From Halanaerobiales bacterium (GTDB taxonomy: Bacteria > Bacillota_F > Halanaerobiia > DY22613), in NCBI GenBank assembly GCA_023128035.1, contig JAGMES010000069.1, positions 1-22,399 of the forward strand: 22,399 nucleotides of DNA. Reading direction: 5' to 3'. Every line of letters starts with the position of its first letter. Position 1 is the first letter of the stretch. The notes beneath the pieces are model-generated. The model had not been told where the DNA came from, made no database searches, and saw only the letters and a program-made list of their open reading frames with translations. Made by a program: the position numbers and the translations under genes. Positions 1 to 7,235 of this stretch are shown here, piece by piece.

Positions 1-3000
1 GAACACCAGAGTTAGATAACATAGGAAACAAAACAGTTCAAGAAGGCGCGAATTTAAGCTTTACAATTAGCGCAACTGACCTAGATGGAGATAGCTTAAC
101 TTATAGTGCAAGTGGAGATTTAACAGCACACTTCGATGCATCAACTAGGACATTTAATTGGACACCTGATAATACTGATGCAGGTAGTTTTGATATCACT
201 TTTAACGTAAGTGACGGAAACTTAACAGACCAAGAAACAATAACAATAACTGTAGGAAACAGTAACAGAGCACCAGAACTAGATAACATAGGTAACAAAT
301 CAATTCAAGAAGGCGCGAATTTAAGTTTTACAATCAGCGCAACTGACCTAGATGGAGATAGCTTAACTTATAGTGCAAGTGGAGATTTAACAGCACACTT
401 TGATGCATCAACCAGGACATTTAATTGGACACCTGAATATACTGATGCAGGTAGCTATGATATCACTTTTAACGTAAGTGATGGAGACTTAACAGACCAA
501 GAAACTATCACAATAACTGTTGGAAACAGTAACAGAGCACCAGAGTTAAATAACATAGGTAACAAATCAATTCAAGAAGGCGCGAATTTAAGTTTTACAA
601 TCAGCGCAACTGATCCTGATGGAGATAGCTTAACTTATAGTGCAAGTGGAGATTTAACAGCACACTTTGATGCATCAACCAGGACATTTAATTGGACACC
701 TGATAATACTGATGCAGGTAGTTATGAGATCACTTTTAACGTAAGTGATGGAGACTTAACAGATCAAGAAACAATCACAATAACTGTTGGAAACAGTAAC
801 AGAACACCAGACTTAGATAACATAGGAAACAAAACAGTTCAAGAAGGCGCGAATTTAAGCTTTACAATTAGCGCAACTGACCTAGATGGAGATAGCTTAA
901 CTTATAGTGCAAGTGGAGATTTAACAGCACACTTTGATGCATCAACTAGGACATTTAATTGGACACCTGATAATACTGATGCAGGTAGTTACGAGATAAC
1001 TTTTAATGTAAGTGACGGAAACTTAACAGATCAAGAAACAATAACAATAACTGTTAATGATAAAATTCCACCGTATAGTGCATCAATAGATCAAACTTAT
1101 ATAAATAATTCAAATAAGACTACTTTGTCGTTTACCTTTAGTGGAGCCGAAGTAGGAAGAACATATACTTATTCATTAGATGATGAAAATGTAGGGATTG
1201 ATGCGGAAACAGGAAGTGGAACAGTTACTAATGCAAATCAACAGATAAGTGATATAGATGTATCAAGCCTGGATGATGGTACATTGACCCTGACAGTTTA
1301 TCTTTCTGGTGATGTAGGCAATCAGGTAACAGATACAGTAATTAAAGATACTGCTGCACCAAGCTTTGTAGGTGTAACAGAAACAGAAGACGGGAATTAC
1401 AAAGCTGGGGAGATAATAGGACTTGACGTAGACTTAGGCGAAAGTGGTTTGACGGTAACAAGCGATCTGACAGTACTAGATAGTGATTTTAGTAGTAGTC
1501 AGGTATTAACTGATGATGGAGATGGGACATATAGTTATTCAACTAGTGCTCTTGATAGTGGCGGTAACATGCAGGAAGGTATCAACATAGTAGTAAGTGT
1601 TACAGCTACAGATTTAGCTGGAAATAGTACAACAGATAACAGCTTGAGTTTATTGCTGGATAAGACAGCACCAAGTGCTCCAATAGTAAGTGGTATAACA
1701 ACAGGAAGCTATAACACAGATCAAAGCTTTACAGTAAGTGGAGAATCAGGAACAACTCTTGAGTACTCGCTAAACAATGGAACAGACTGGAGTACGTATT
1801 CAGGTTCAGTATCCCTTTCATCAGTGGGTACATATGAGGTAATAGCGAGACAGACAGATGCAGCCGAAAACCAATCTTCAAATAGTAGCTTAATAACAGT
1901 AATAATAGATAAGACAGCACCAAGTGCTCCAACAGTAAGCGGTATATCAACAGGAAGCTATAACCTAGATCAAAGCTTTACAGTAAGTGGAGAATCAGGA
2001 GCAACTCTTGAGTACTCGCTAAACAACGGAACAAGCTGGAGTACGTATTCAAGTGAAGTATCCCTTTCATCAGTGGGTACATATGAGGTAATAGCGAGAC
2101 AGACAGATGCAGCCGAAAACCAATCTGCAAACAGTAGTTTAATAACAGTAACAATAGATAAGACTGTACCAGATGCTCCAACAGTAAGTAATATAACAAC
2201 AGGAAGCTATAACACAGATCAAAGCTTTACACTAAGTGGAGAATCAGGAGCAACTCTTGAGTACTCGTTAGACAATGGAATAAGCTGGAGTACGTATTCA
2301 AGTGAAGTATCCCTTTCAGCAGAGGGTACCTATGAGGTAATAGCGAGACAGACAGATATAGCCGAAAACCAGTCTTCAAACAGTAGCTTAATAACAGTAA
2401 CAATGGATAAGTCAGTACCAAATGCTCCAACAGTAAGCGGTATAACAACAGGAAGCTATAACACAGATCAAAGCTTTACAGTAAGTGGAGAATCAGGAGC
2501 AACTTTTGAGTATTCGTTAGACAACGGAATAAGCTGGAGTACGTATTCAAGTACAGTATCCCTTTCAGCAGAGGGAACCTATGAGGTAATAGCGAGACAG
2601 ACAGATGCAGCTGAAAATCAATCTGCAAATAGTAGCTTAATAACAGTAATAATAGATAAGACAGCGCTAGATGCTCCAACAGTAAGCGGTATAACAACAG
2701 GAAGCTATAACACAGATCAAAGCTTTACAGTAAGTGGAGAATCAGGAGCAACTCTTGAGTACTCGTTAGATAGTGGAACAAGCTGGAGTACGTATTCAAG
2801 TGAAGTATCCCTTTCAGCAGAGGGAACCTATGAGGTAATAGCGAGGCAGACAGATGCAGCTGAAAATCAATCTGCAAACAGTAGCTTAATAACAGTAATA
2901 ATAGATAAGACAGGACCGGTAGTAACTTCTATAACTCCATCAGATGGAGCAACAGATGTTGATTTGGAAACAAATCTGGTGATAATATTCGATGAAAGTC

Positions 3001-3842
3001 TTGATTCAAATACAAAAGGTACAGTAAGCTTTGGAAGTACTTTGACAACATTTACTGATGCTTCAAACTGTAGCATAACATTCTCAACAACAGTTGTTTC
3101 AAATGATACTGTTACAATTAATTCTGATGTTGATTTTGCCGAAGGAACAGCTTATTCAGATATAACAATAAGCGGTTTCAAAGACTTAGCAGGAAATGAA
3201 ATTAGCTATAATGATAGCAATTACGATTTTACTACTTTGACTAGTGCATCAGTACCAGATGACTATTTAGCAAGATGGAGATTTGAAAATGATTATAATG
3301 ATGAAACAGGAAATTATTATGCTACTCCAGTTCTAGGAAGTCCAGACTTTAGTATAACATTTTATAAAGAAGGAAGTAGTAGTTTAGAAGTTAATGATGT
3401 AGCGTTAATGCCTGATAGTGAGTTGCCATTAAGTACAAATTCTATTTCAATATCAGCATTTATTTATATAAATAACAGTGCAGCAGGTGCTATAGTATTA
3501 GTAGATAATGAAAAAATTGTAGTTATATATGATGCAGATAATAGCAAGCTGATTGCTGGATTTCTTGCTTCTAGTGCTATAGTAGAAATTGAAAATATAT
3601 TTATCGAGACTTGGTATCATGTGCTGACAACTTATGATGGAAATGAATTAATACTTTATATTAATGGAGGAAGTGAAACTAGGAGTATAAATGGTTTAGC
3701 TGATGATGTTTCTGGTAGTAGTAGTATATGTCTGGGGAGCTCTTTTGGCCCGAATTGCTGGCGTGGTTATATTGATGATATGATAATATATGATAGGGCA
3801 TTGAGTGAAAGTGAAGTTAGTGATATTTATAACTCTTATTAA
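1..3842 (+). CDS. Large secreted repeat protein, 3' part (Ig-like repeats, SbsA-type Ig domain, LamG-like C-terminus)
   Basis: The frame is open from base 3 to the TAA at 3840-3842 (1279 codons) with no start, so the gene begins upstream of the window; the TTG at 1125 is internal. Domains in order: four 89-residue repeats (3-1070) of the cadherin/He_PIG-like Ig type, with a D-x-DGDSLTYSAS core and an FNWTP motif; a linker with two further Ig-like segments (about 1071-1658); five 83-residue repeats (1659-2903), each starting near DKTAPSAP and holding a GSYNTDQSF motif; an SbsA-type Ig-like domain (about 2904-3240, starting PVVTSITPSDGATDV); and a LamG/concanavalin-like domain (about 3255-3840, starting near ARWRFENDYNDETGNY). 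Such proteins are extracellular adhesins or scaffolds, and LamG domains often bind glycans or protein ligands. No LPXTG motif or SLH domain is visible at the C-terminus. Domain types are clear; the biological role is inferred. Confidence 0.9.
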   Translation, partial: TPELDNIGNKTVQEGANLSFTISATDLDGDSLTYSASGDLTAHFDASTRTFNWTPDNTDAGSFDITFNVSDGNLTDQETITITVGNSNRAPELDNIGNKSIQEGANLSFTISATDLDGDSLTYSASGDLTAHFDASTRTFNWTPEYTDAGSYDITFNVSDGDLTDQETITITVGNSNRAPELNNIGNKSIQEGANLSFTISATDPDGDSLTYSASGDLTAHFDASTRTFNWTPDNTDAGSYEITFNVSDGDLTDQETITITVGNSNRTPDLDNIGNKTVQEGANLSFTISATDLDGDSLTYSASGDLTAHFDASTRTFNWTPDNTDAGSYEITFNVSDGNLTDQETITITVNDKIPPYSASIDQTYINNSNKTTLSFTFSGAEVGRTYTYSLDDENVGIDAETGSGTVTNANQQISDIDVSSLDDGTLTLTVYLSGDVGNQVTDTVIKDTAAPSFVGVTETEDGNYKAGEIIGLDVDLGESGLTVTSDLTVLDSDFSSSQVLTDDGDGTYSYSTSALDSGGNMQEGINIVVSVTATDLAGNSTTDNSLSLLLDKTAPSAPIVSGITTGSYNTDQSFTVSGESGTTLEYSLNNGTDWSTYSGSVSLSSVGTYEVIARQTDAAENQSSNSSLITVIIDKTAPSAPTVSGISTGSYNLDQSFTVSGESGATLEYSLNNGTSWSTYSSEVSLSSVGTYEVIARQTDAAENQSANSSLITVTIDKTVPDAPTVSNITTGSYNTDQSFTLSGESGATLEYSLDNGISWSTYSSEVSLSAEGTYEVIARQTDIAENQSSNSSLITVTMDKSVPNAPTVSGITTGSYNTDQSFTVSGESGATFEYSLDNGISWSTYSSTVSLSAEGTYEVIARQTDAAENQSANSSLITVIIDKTALDAPTVSGITTGSYNTDQSFTVSGESGATLEYSLDSGTSWSTYSSEVSLSAEGTYEVIARQTDAAENQSANSSLITVIIDKTGPVVTSITPSDGATDVDLETNLVIIFDESLDSNTKGTVSFGSTLTTFTDASNCSITFSTTVVSNDTVTINSDVDFAEGTAYSDITISGFKDLAGNEISYNDSNYDFTTLTSASVPDDYLARWRFENDYNDETGNYYATPVLGSPDFSITFYKEGSSSLEVNDVALMPDSELPLSTNSISISAFIYINNSAAGAIVLVDNEKIVVIYDADNSKLIAGFLASSAIVEIENIFIETWYHVLTTYDGNELILYINGGSETRSINGLADDVSGSSSICLGSSFGPNCWRGYIDDMIIYDRALSESEVSDIYNSY
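3..1070 (+). repeat. Four tandem 267-bp (89-codon) repeats
   Basis: Copies begin at 3, 270, 537 and 804, exactly 267 bp apart, and are nearly identical in DNA. Copies 1 and 4 share one set of variants (ggaaacaaaacagttcaag, then agctttacaatta), while copies 2 and 3 share another (ggtaacaaatcaattcaag, then agttttacaatca). Copy 3 alone encodes DPDGD where the others encode DLDGD. The array probably continues upstream of the window. Confidence 0.93.
1659..2903 (+). repeat. Five tandem 249-bp (83-codon) repeats
   Basis: Copies start at 1659, 1908, 2157, 2406 and 2655, exactly 249 bp apart, each opening with a codon run for DKTAPSAP or a close variant. Copies 1 and 2 read SLSSVGTYEV where copies 3 to 5 read SLSAEGTYEV, so there are at least two subtypes. 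The periodicity also creates a 249-bp-spaced series of meaningless antisense open frames. Confidence 0.93.
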
Positions 3843-3852
3843 TTTAGTTTTC

Positions 3853-3892
3853 AAGATTAGAGCAGAATTAACTTAAATTCTGCTCTAATCTT
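3853..3892 (+). terminator. Perfect 17-bp hairpin after the surface-protein gene
   Basis: Arms AAGATTAGAGCAGAATT (3853-3869) and its exact complement (3876-3892) enclose a six-base loop. The stem is followed by an A run, not a T run, so it is not a textbook intrinsic terminator on either strand. No promoter is evident between it and the next gene at 3925, so it may be a leaky terminator or an mRNA-stabilising or processing hairpin that lets the tail-collar genes be read through. Confidence 0.6.
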
Positions 3893-3924
3893 AAAAAAAT
3901 ACAAAAACTAAGGGGGAAGGTAAA

Positions 3925-4536
3925 ATGTCAGAGCCTTTTTTAGGAGAAATCAAAGCAGTTGGTTTTAGTTTTGCACCGGTAGGTTGGGCGAAGTGTTATG
4001 GACAATTGATTCAAATTCAACAAAACGCAGCACTTTATGCATTACTTGGAACTTATTATGGTGGAGATGGCCAGGTTACTTTTGGGTTACCAGATTTAAG
4101 AGGAAGAGCAATAGTAGGTGAAGGTCAAGGCCCAGGATTATCTAATAAAATCATAGGTGAACTTAGTGGTATTGAGTATGCAACTTTAAGTGTTGGAAAT
4201 ATGCCTTCTCATACTCATGGAGCTAGTATTACAGGTACTGCTACAGGTACTTTTAAGATTGATGGAAGTACTCAAGGAGGAACAGATGCATCTCCTGCGG
4301 ATAAAATACCTGCGAACTCTGTTACTGCTGATTTATTAAAAAAACCAATTAATTCGTACACAGATGCAAGCAATAAAGATACTCAAATGGCTCAAAATAC
4401 TGTTAATATTGATTTAAGTGGGACTACTGCACAGGTTGATCCTAGCGGTGGAAATCAAGCTTTTGGAATTAGGAATCCTTATTTAGTTCTAAATTATATT
4501 ATTGCAACTACTGGAATATTTCCAAGCAGACAATAG
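3925..4536 (+). CDS. Phage tail collar domain protein, MdpB type (copy 1)
   Basis: This 203-residue protein has an N-terminal tail-collar domain (roughly residues 3-60: FLGEIKAVGFSFAPVGWAKC, then ALYALLGTYYGGDG and FGLPDLRGRAIVGEGQGPG). It matches the microcystin-dependent protein (MdpB)/phage tail fibre collar family found outside prophages in many bacteria. An MPSHTH motif follows near residue 95, and the end is typical of the family (NPYLVLNYIIATTGIFPSRQ). The ATG has a strong AGGGGGAAGG ribosome site. There is no signal peptide, which is usual for the family. No phage structural or replication genes are nearby, so this is not part of a prophage in this window. It follows the large surface protein by 82 bp and is nearly identical to the protein at 4684. 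The molecular role is not established. Confidence 0.88.
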   Translation: MSEPFLGEIKAVGFSFAPVGWAKCYGQLIQIQQNAALYALLGTYYGGDGQVTFGLPDLRGRAIVGEGQGPGLSNKIIGELSGIEYATLSVGNMPSHTHGASITGTATGTFKIDGSTQGGTDASPADKIPANSVTADLLKKPINSYTDASNKDTQMAQNTVNIDLSGTTAQVDPSGGNQAFGIRNPYLVLNYIIATTGIFPSRQ

Positions 4537-4563
4537 GCATAATTAATCTGGAGGCAAAGAAAT

Positions 4564-4660
4564 ATGGATAAGAAGCTAACTAAAGATATATTTGATAAAC
4601 ATTTGAATACAAAATACATAGTAGAATAGGAAATAAAACTGCAGAATTGGAATTTGCGTT
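4564..4660 (+). pseudogene. Remnant of a DUF6916-like gene
   Basis: After a good site (ctggaggcaaagaaat) an ATG opens a 21-codon frame, DKKLTKDIFDKHLNTKYIVE after the Met, ended by TAG at 4627. It matches the first residues of the intact gene at 5323 (EIKLTKDIFNKHLNTSYRI). Beyond the stop, gaaataaaactgcagaattg resembles the later gaaattgtagaattga of the intact copy. The rest of the gene is missing before the next tail-collar gene. This is best read as the decayed first copy of a duplicated two-gene module. A functional 21-residue peptide is possible but less likely. Confidence 0.75.
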
Positions 4661-4683
4661 TATTATACAAGGGGGAATGTAAA

Positions 4684-5295
4684 ATGTCAGAGCCTTTTTT
4701 AGGGGAGATTAAAGCAGTTGGTTTTAATTTTGCACCGGTAGGTTGGGCAAAGTGTTATGGACAGTTAATTGATATTGCACAAAATACAGCACTTTACGCA
4801 TTGCTCGGAACTTATTATGGTGGAGATGGCAGGGTTAATTTTGGTTTACCAGATTTAAGAGGAAGAGCAATAGTAGGTGAAGGTCAGGGTCCAGGATTAA
4901 TTCCAAAATCTATGGGTGAACGTAGTGGTATTGAGTATGCAACTTTAAGTGTAGGAAATATGCCTTCTCATACTCATGGAGGTAGTATTGGAGGTACTGC
5001 TACAGGTACTTTTAAGCTTGATGCAAGTACTCAAGAAGGAACGGATTCTTCTCCTGCAGATAAAATACCTGCGAAATCTGTTACTGCTGATTTATTAAAA
5101 AAATCAATTAATTCGTACACAGATGCAAGCAATAAAGATACTCAAATGGCTCAAAATACTGTTAATATTGATTTAAATGGTGGTACTGTTCAGGTTGATC
5201 CAAATGGTTCAGGTCAAGCTTTTCCAATCAGGAATCCTTATCAAGTTTTAAATTATATTATTGCAACTACTGGATTGTTTCCAAGTAGACAGTAA
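4684..5295 (+). CDS. Phage tail collar domain protein, MdpB type (copy 2)
   Basis: This second 203-residue collar protein is the same length as the copy at 3925 and close to it throughout. Differences are concentrated at QLIDIAQNTALY, IPKSMGERSG and the central GGSIGGTATGTFKLDASTQE segment. The start is the ATG at 4684, not the upstream TTG at 4654: it has a matching AAGGGGGAATG ribosome site, and the protein then begins exactly like its paralogue (MSEPFLGEIKAVGF). It lies 27 bp before the intact DUF6916-like gene, and the same arrangement is seen in decayed form after copy 1. Both proteins keep the collar core and MPSHTH motif, suggesting both are functional. Members may form trimeric fibres or tip proteins by analogy to phage fibres, but that is family inference. 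Confidence 0.88.
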   Translation: MSEPFLGEIKAVGFNFAPVGWAKCYGQLIDIAQNTALYALLGTYYGGDGRVNFGLPDLRGRAIVGEGQGPGLIPKSMGERSGIEYATLSVGNMPSHTHGGSIGGTATGTFKLDASTQEGTDSSPADKIPAKSVTADLLKKSINSYTDASNKDTQMAQNTVNIDLNGGTVQVDPNGSGQAFPIRNPYQVLNYIIATTGLFPSRQ

Positions 5296-5322
5296 GCATA
5301 ATTAATATGGAGGCAAAGAAGT

Positions 5323-5625
5323 ATGGAAATTAAGTTAACTAAAGATATTTTTAATAAACACTTGAATACAAGCTATAGAATAAAAATTCAAGAAAACGAA
5401 ATTGTAGAATTGAAACTTATTAAATGTGATGAAAAAGTATTACCTGGGATGGAAGGGTTTACCTTGATCTTTGAAGGCCCAGCTGATAAGGTTCTTGATG
5501 ATAACTCATATAAGTTTGATCATGATAAAATGGAATCTATTAATATTTTTATTAGTCCTTATCGACAGAAAGATGACAGAGTTTTTTATGATGCACAGTT
5601 TACAAGTATTGTAGACGAAGATTAG
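5323..5625 (+). CDS. DUF6916-like small protein
   Basis: This is a 100-residue acidic protein without signal peptide or membrane segment. The pattern (LTKDIFNKHLNTSYRI at the start; FTLIFEGPADKVLDDNSYKF and a final FYDAQFTSI) resembles the DUF6916 family, which I recall as commonly sitting beside MdpB/tail-collar genes. Function is unknown. The start ATG has a clear ATGGAGGC site eight to ten bases upstream, and the gene begins 27 bp after the collar gene, so they are probably one transcript. A truncated relic of the same gene follows the first collar gene. A small beta-rich partner or chaperone of the collar protein is a plausible guess only. Confidence 0.75.
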   Translation: MEIKLTKDIFNKHLNTSYRIKIQENEIVELKLIKCDEKVLPGMEGFTLIFEGPADKVLDDNSYKFDHDKMESINIFISPYRQKDDRVFYDAQFTSIVDED

Positions 5626-5650
5626 TTATAAATGTGAATTTTAAAAATCG

Positions 5651-5676
5651 AAGGAGTTGTCTGTTGGCAACTCCTT
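5651..5676 (+). terminator. Hairpin after the DUF6916-like gene
   Basis: Arms AAGGAGTTG (5651-5659) and CAACTCCTT (5668-5676) pair perfectly around an eight-base loop 25 bp after the stop codon. There is no T run, so termination may be partial. Its presence argues against the TTG at 5657 being the start of the next gene. Confidence 0.5.
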
Positions 5677-5749
5677 CTCAAAATTATTAAAGATAATTGA
5701 GTTTTACGTTAAAACGTGTAAAATTTATTATATGCGAGGTAAAAGTTCA

Positions 5750-6265
5750 ATGACAGATAAGAGCATTGATAAAAATAAAAAATTAAGTAAAGACATGATT
5801 AATTTCCAAAATATTTCAAGTGATGATATTGATTTTCTATATACTGTTTACAGATCAACGAGAATTGATGAAATAGGAATTGTTCATTGGCCAGAGAAAG
5901 AGAAAGAAGAATTTTTAAAAAGTCAATTTACTTTACAGCATACTCAATATATGCAGAATTATAAAAATGCTTCTTTTGAAATAATATTGTTTGATAACAC
6001 TCCTGTTGGACGAATTTATATAAATTGGGAAAAAGATGATACTAGGATCATTGATATTGCTTTCTTAAAGGAATATCGAAATAAAGGTATTGGATCAAAA
6101 ATATTAAATGATTTAATTGAAAAATCCGTGGAAAAGAAAATTTCACTAAGTCTTCATGTAGAATATTATAATTTTGCAAAAGAATGGTATGAAAAACTTG
6201 GATTTAAAGTAGTAAGAGAGTCGGGAGTGTACTTTTTTATGGTACGTAATCCACAAAATAGCTAG
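5750..6265 (+). CDS. GNAT-family N-acetyltransferase
   Basis: This 171-residue GNAT protein transfers an acetyl group from acetyl-CoA to an unidentified amine. The acetyl-CoA pyrophosphate loop is visible as YRNKGIGSKIL (around residues 109-119), preceded by the IDIAFL strand and followed by the typical C-terminal NFAKEWYEKLGFKV segment. The frame is open from a TTG at 5657, but that start lies inside a hairpin. The ATG at 5750 has a GAGG ten bases upstream and gives an N-terminus normal for the family. Very similar GNATs (with the YRSTR and FLKSQF segments seen here) are, to my recollection, frequent companions of MdpB-type collar genes, so it probably belongs to the same functional cluster. 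The substrate is unknown; modification of the collar proteins or a surface glycan is speculation. Confidence 0.85.
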   Translation: MTDKSIDKNKKLSKDMINFQNISSDDIDFLYTVYRSTRIDEIGIVHWPEKEKEEFLKSQFTLQHTQYMQNYKNASFEIILFDNTPVGRIYINWEKDDTRIIDIAFLKEYRNKGIGSKILNDLIEKSVEKKISLSLHVEYYNFAKEWYEKLGFKVVRESGVYFFMVRNPQNS

Positions 6266-6285
6266 TGAAATGTGATTAATTAAAA

Positions 6286-6317
6286 TAAAAAGACTCTTTA
6301 TAAAGAGTTTTTTTATT
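6286..6317 (+). terminator. Intrinsic terminator after the GNAT gene
   Basis: The palindrome ACTCTTTATAAAGAGT (6293-6308) is flanked by an A run on the left and followed by TTTTTTTATT. This is a textbook intrinsic terminator about 28 bp after the stop codon. Confidence 0.85.
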
Positions 6318-6341
6318 ATTTATGTTGTAACTGGCAGGAAG

Positions 6342-6350
6342 TGTTATAAT
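6342..6350 (+). promoter_or_regulatory. Extended -10 promoter (TGtTATAAT)
   Basis: TGTTATAAT at 6342-6350 is an exact extended -10 element about 95 bp before the next start. No good -35 box is present at the right distance, consistent with an extended -10 promoter. Confidence 0.55.
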
Positions 6351-6444
6351 ACTACTTTGTGAAATCAAATATTTATAAGAAGGTGAAACTTAATCTTTGT
6401 CGAAATATCTATCTATTGCAAAAAAACAAAAGGGAGATGGTAGT

Positions 6445-6960
6445 ATGCATAAATATGAAAGGTTAGTAGTATATCCTTTGCTGATAATCGCGTTATTCTG
6501 TTCGGTAGGAGATCAGATCGTGACATCTGCTTCGACTGTGATAGATCGAATTGTAGCAAGAGAAATTGTTGTAGTGAATGAAAAAGGAGAAACAATGGTT
6601 GCTCTGTCGACGAAAAATGGCGGTGGAATGGTAGCTGTCCAGCAAAGCAGAGATACAGGTGGTGTGCTTATTGGTGCAAGCCCAAAAGGGAATTTTATAG
6701 GTGTATATGATCATACGCAAGCTCCTGCAATCATACTTGAAGCGGATTCGAAGGACTATCATAGATTTAGTATATTTAATTCTTCAAGGAAAAAAGTAGT
6801 AAGTCTGGCTGCATTGGAGAATGGATATGGGTTTTTATCTTTATCGAACAATGAAGGCAATCCATTAGTATATGTTACGAAAACGTCAGAAGGATATGGT
6901 GGAGTTTTTGCATTTGACAAGTCTGGAGATCAATATAGCTCATTTTCGTATTCAGAATAA
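6445..6960 (+). CDS. Unrecognised membrane-anchored or secreted beta-rich protein
   Basis: I do not recognise this 171-residue protein. The frame is open from a TTG at 6397, but the ATG at 6445 has an AGGGAG site at 6431-6436 and is preferred. The N-terminus has a hydrophobic stretch (about residues 8-22, VVYPLLIIALFCSVG) that could be a signal anchor. The rest is made of short alternating strands with Gly turns, with loosely repeated units such as REIVVVNEKGETMVALSTKN, IILEADSKDYHRFSIFNSS and VVSLAALENGYGFLSLSNNE. That resembles a small beta-solenoid or propeller-like repeat exported from the cell. It stands alone between a terminator and its own promoter upstream and another terminator downstream. 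No function is proposed. Confidence 0.75.
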   Translation: MHKYERLVVYPLLIIALFCSVGDQIVTSASTVIDRIVAREIVVVNEKGETMVALSTKNGGGMVAVQQSRDTGGVLIGASPKGNFIGVYDHTQAPAIILEADSKDYHRFSIFNSSRKKVVSLAALENGYGFLSLSNNEGNPLVYVTKTSEGYGGVFAFDKSGDQYSSFSYSE

Positions 6961-7064
6961 TAAAAAAAAAATATATACTGAAGGTATAGGATTTGCGAGC
7001 AGTAAAATATAATTGTTTTGCATTTTCCCTGATTTATAATTTATAATTTTATGACATTATATTG

Positions 7065-7117
7065 AAGGATGACAAGAAATGTTGCTTTAATGCGACTTAC
7101 TTTGTTATCCTTTTTTT
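7065..7117 (+). terminator. Intrinsic terminator with a two-level stem
   Basis: AAGGATGACAA (7065-7075) pairs with TTGTTATCCTT (7102-7112) with one G-T pair. The loop contains a second small stem (GTTGC with GCGAC). A run of Ts follows. It lies about 105 bp after the stop at 6960. Confidence 0.75.
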
Positions 7118-7140
7118 AATCTTCACAACAAAGAATATGT

Positions 7141-7169
7141 TTGCAATATGACCTCAAAAATGTTATTAT
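7141..7169 (+). promoter_or_regulatory. Sigma-A-type promoter for the PDZ gene
   Basis: TTGCAA at 7141-7146, a 17-bp spacer and TATTAT at 7164-7169, with TG one base before the -10 box. It lies about 67 bp before the start codon. A second TATAAT at 7183-7188 is possible. Confidence 0.65.
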
Positions 7170-7235
7170 AGAAATAAATAGGTATAATTTCATAAAAGGT
7201 GTTAAGAAAATAAATTTTTGAATGGAGGGAGAATG

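Noticed and set aside
1125..1127. TTG as the start of the surface-protein gene
   Set aside because: The same frame is open to base 3 and encodes four in-frame repeats upstream, so this is an internal codon.
1729..2697. Four antisense open frames of 73 codons spaced 249 bp apart
   Set aside because: They are shadows of the 249-bp sense repeats; the products are low-complexity Leu-rich and have no ribosome sites.
3..2903. CRISPR array
   Set aside because: The repeat units are 249 and 267 bp, contiguous and coding, with no spacers.
3925..5295. Prophage tail module
   Set aside because: Only collar proteins are present; no tube, sheath, baseplate, capsid, terminase or integrase gene lies nearby.
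5657..5749. Extended N-terminus of the GNAT from TTG 5657
   Set aside because: It overlaps a hairpin, lacks a ribosome site and adds residues atypical of the family.
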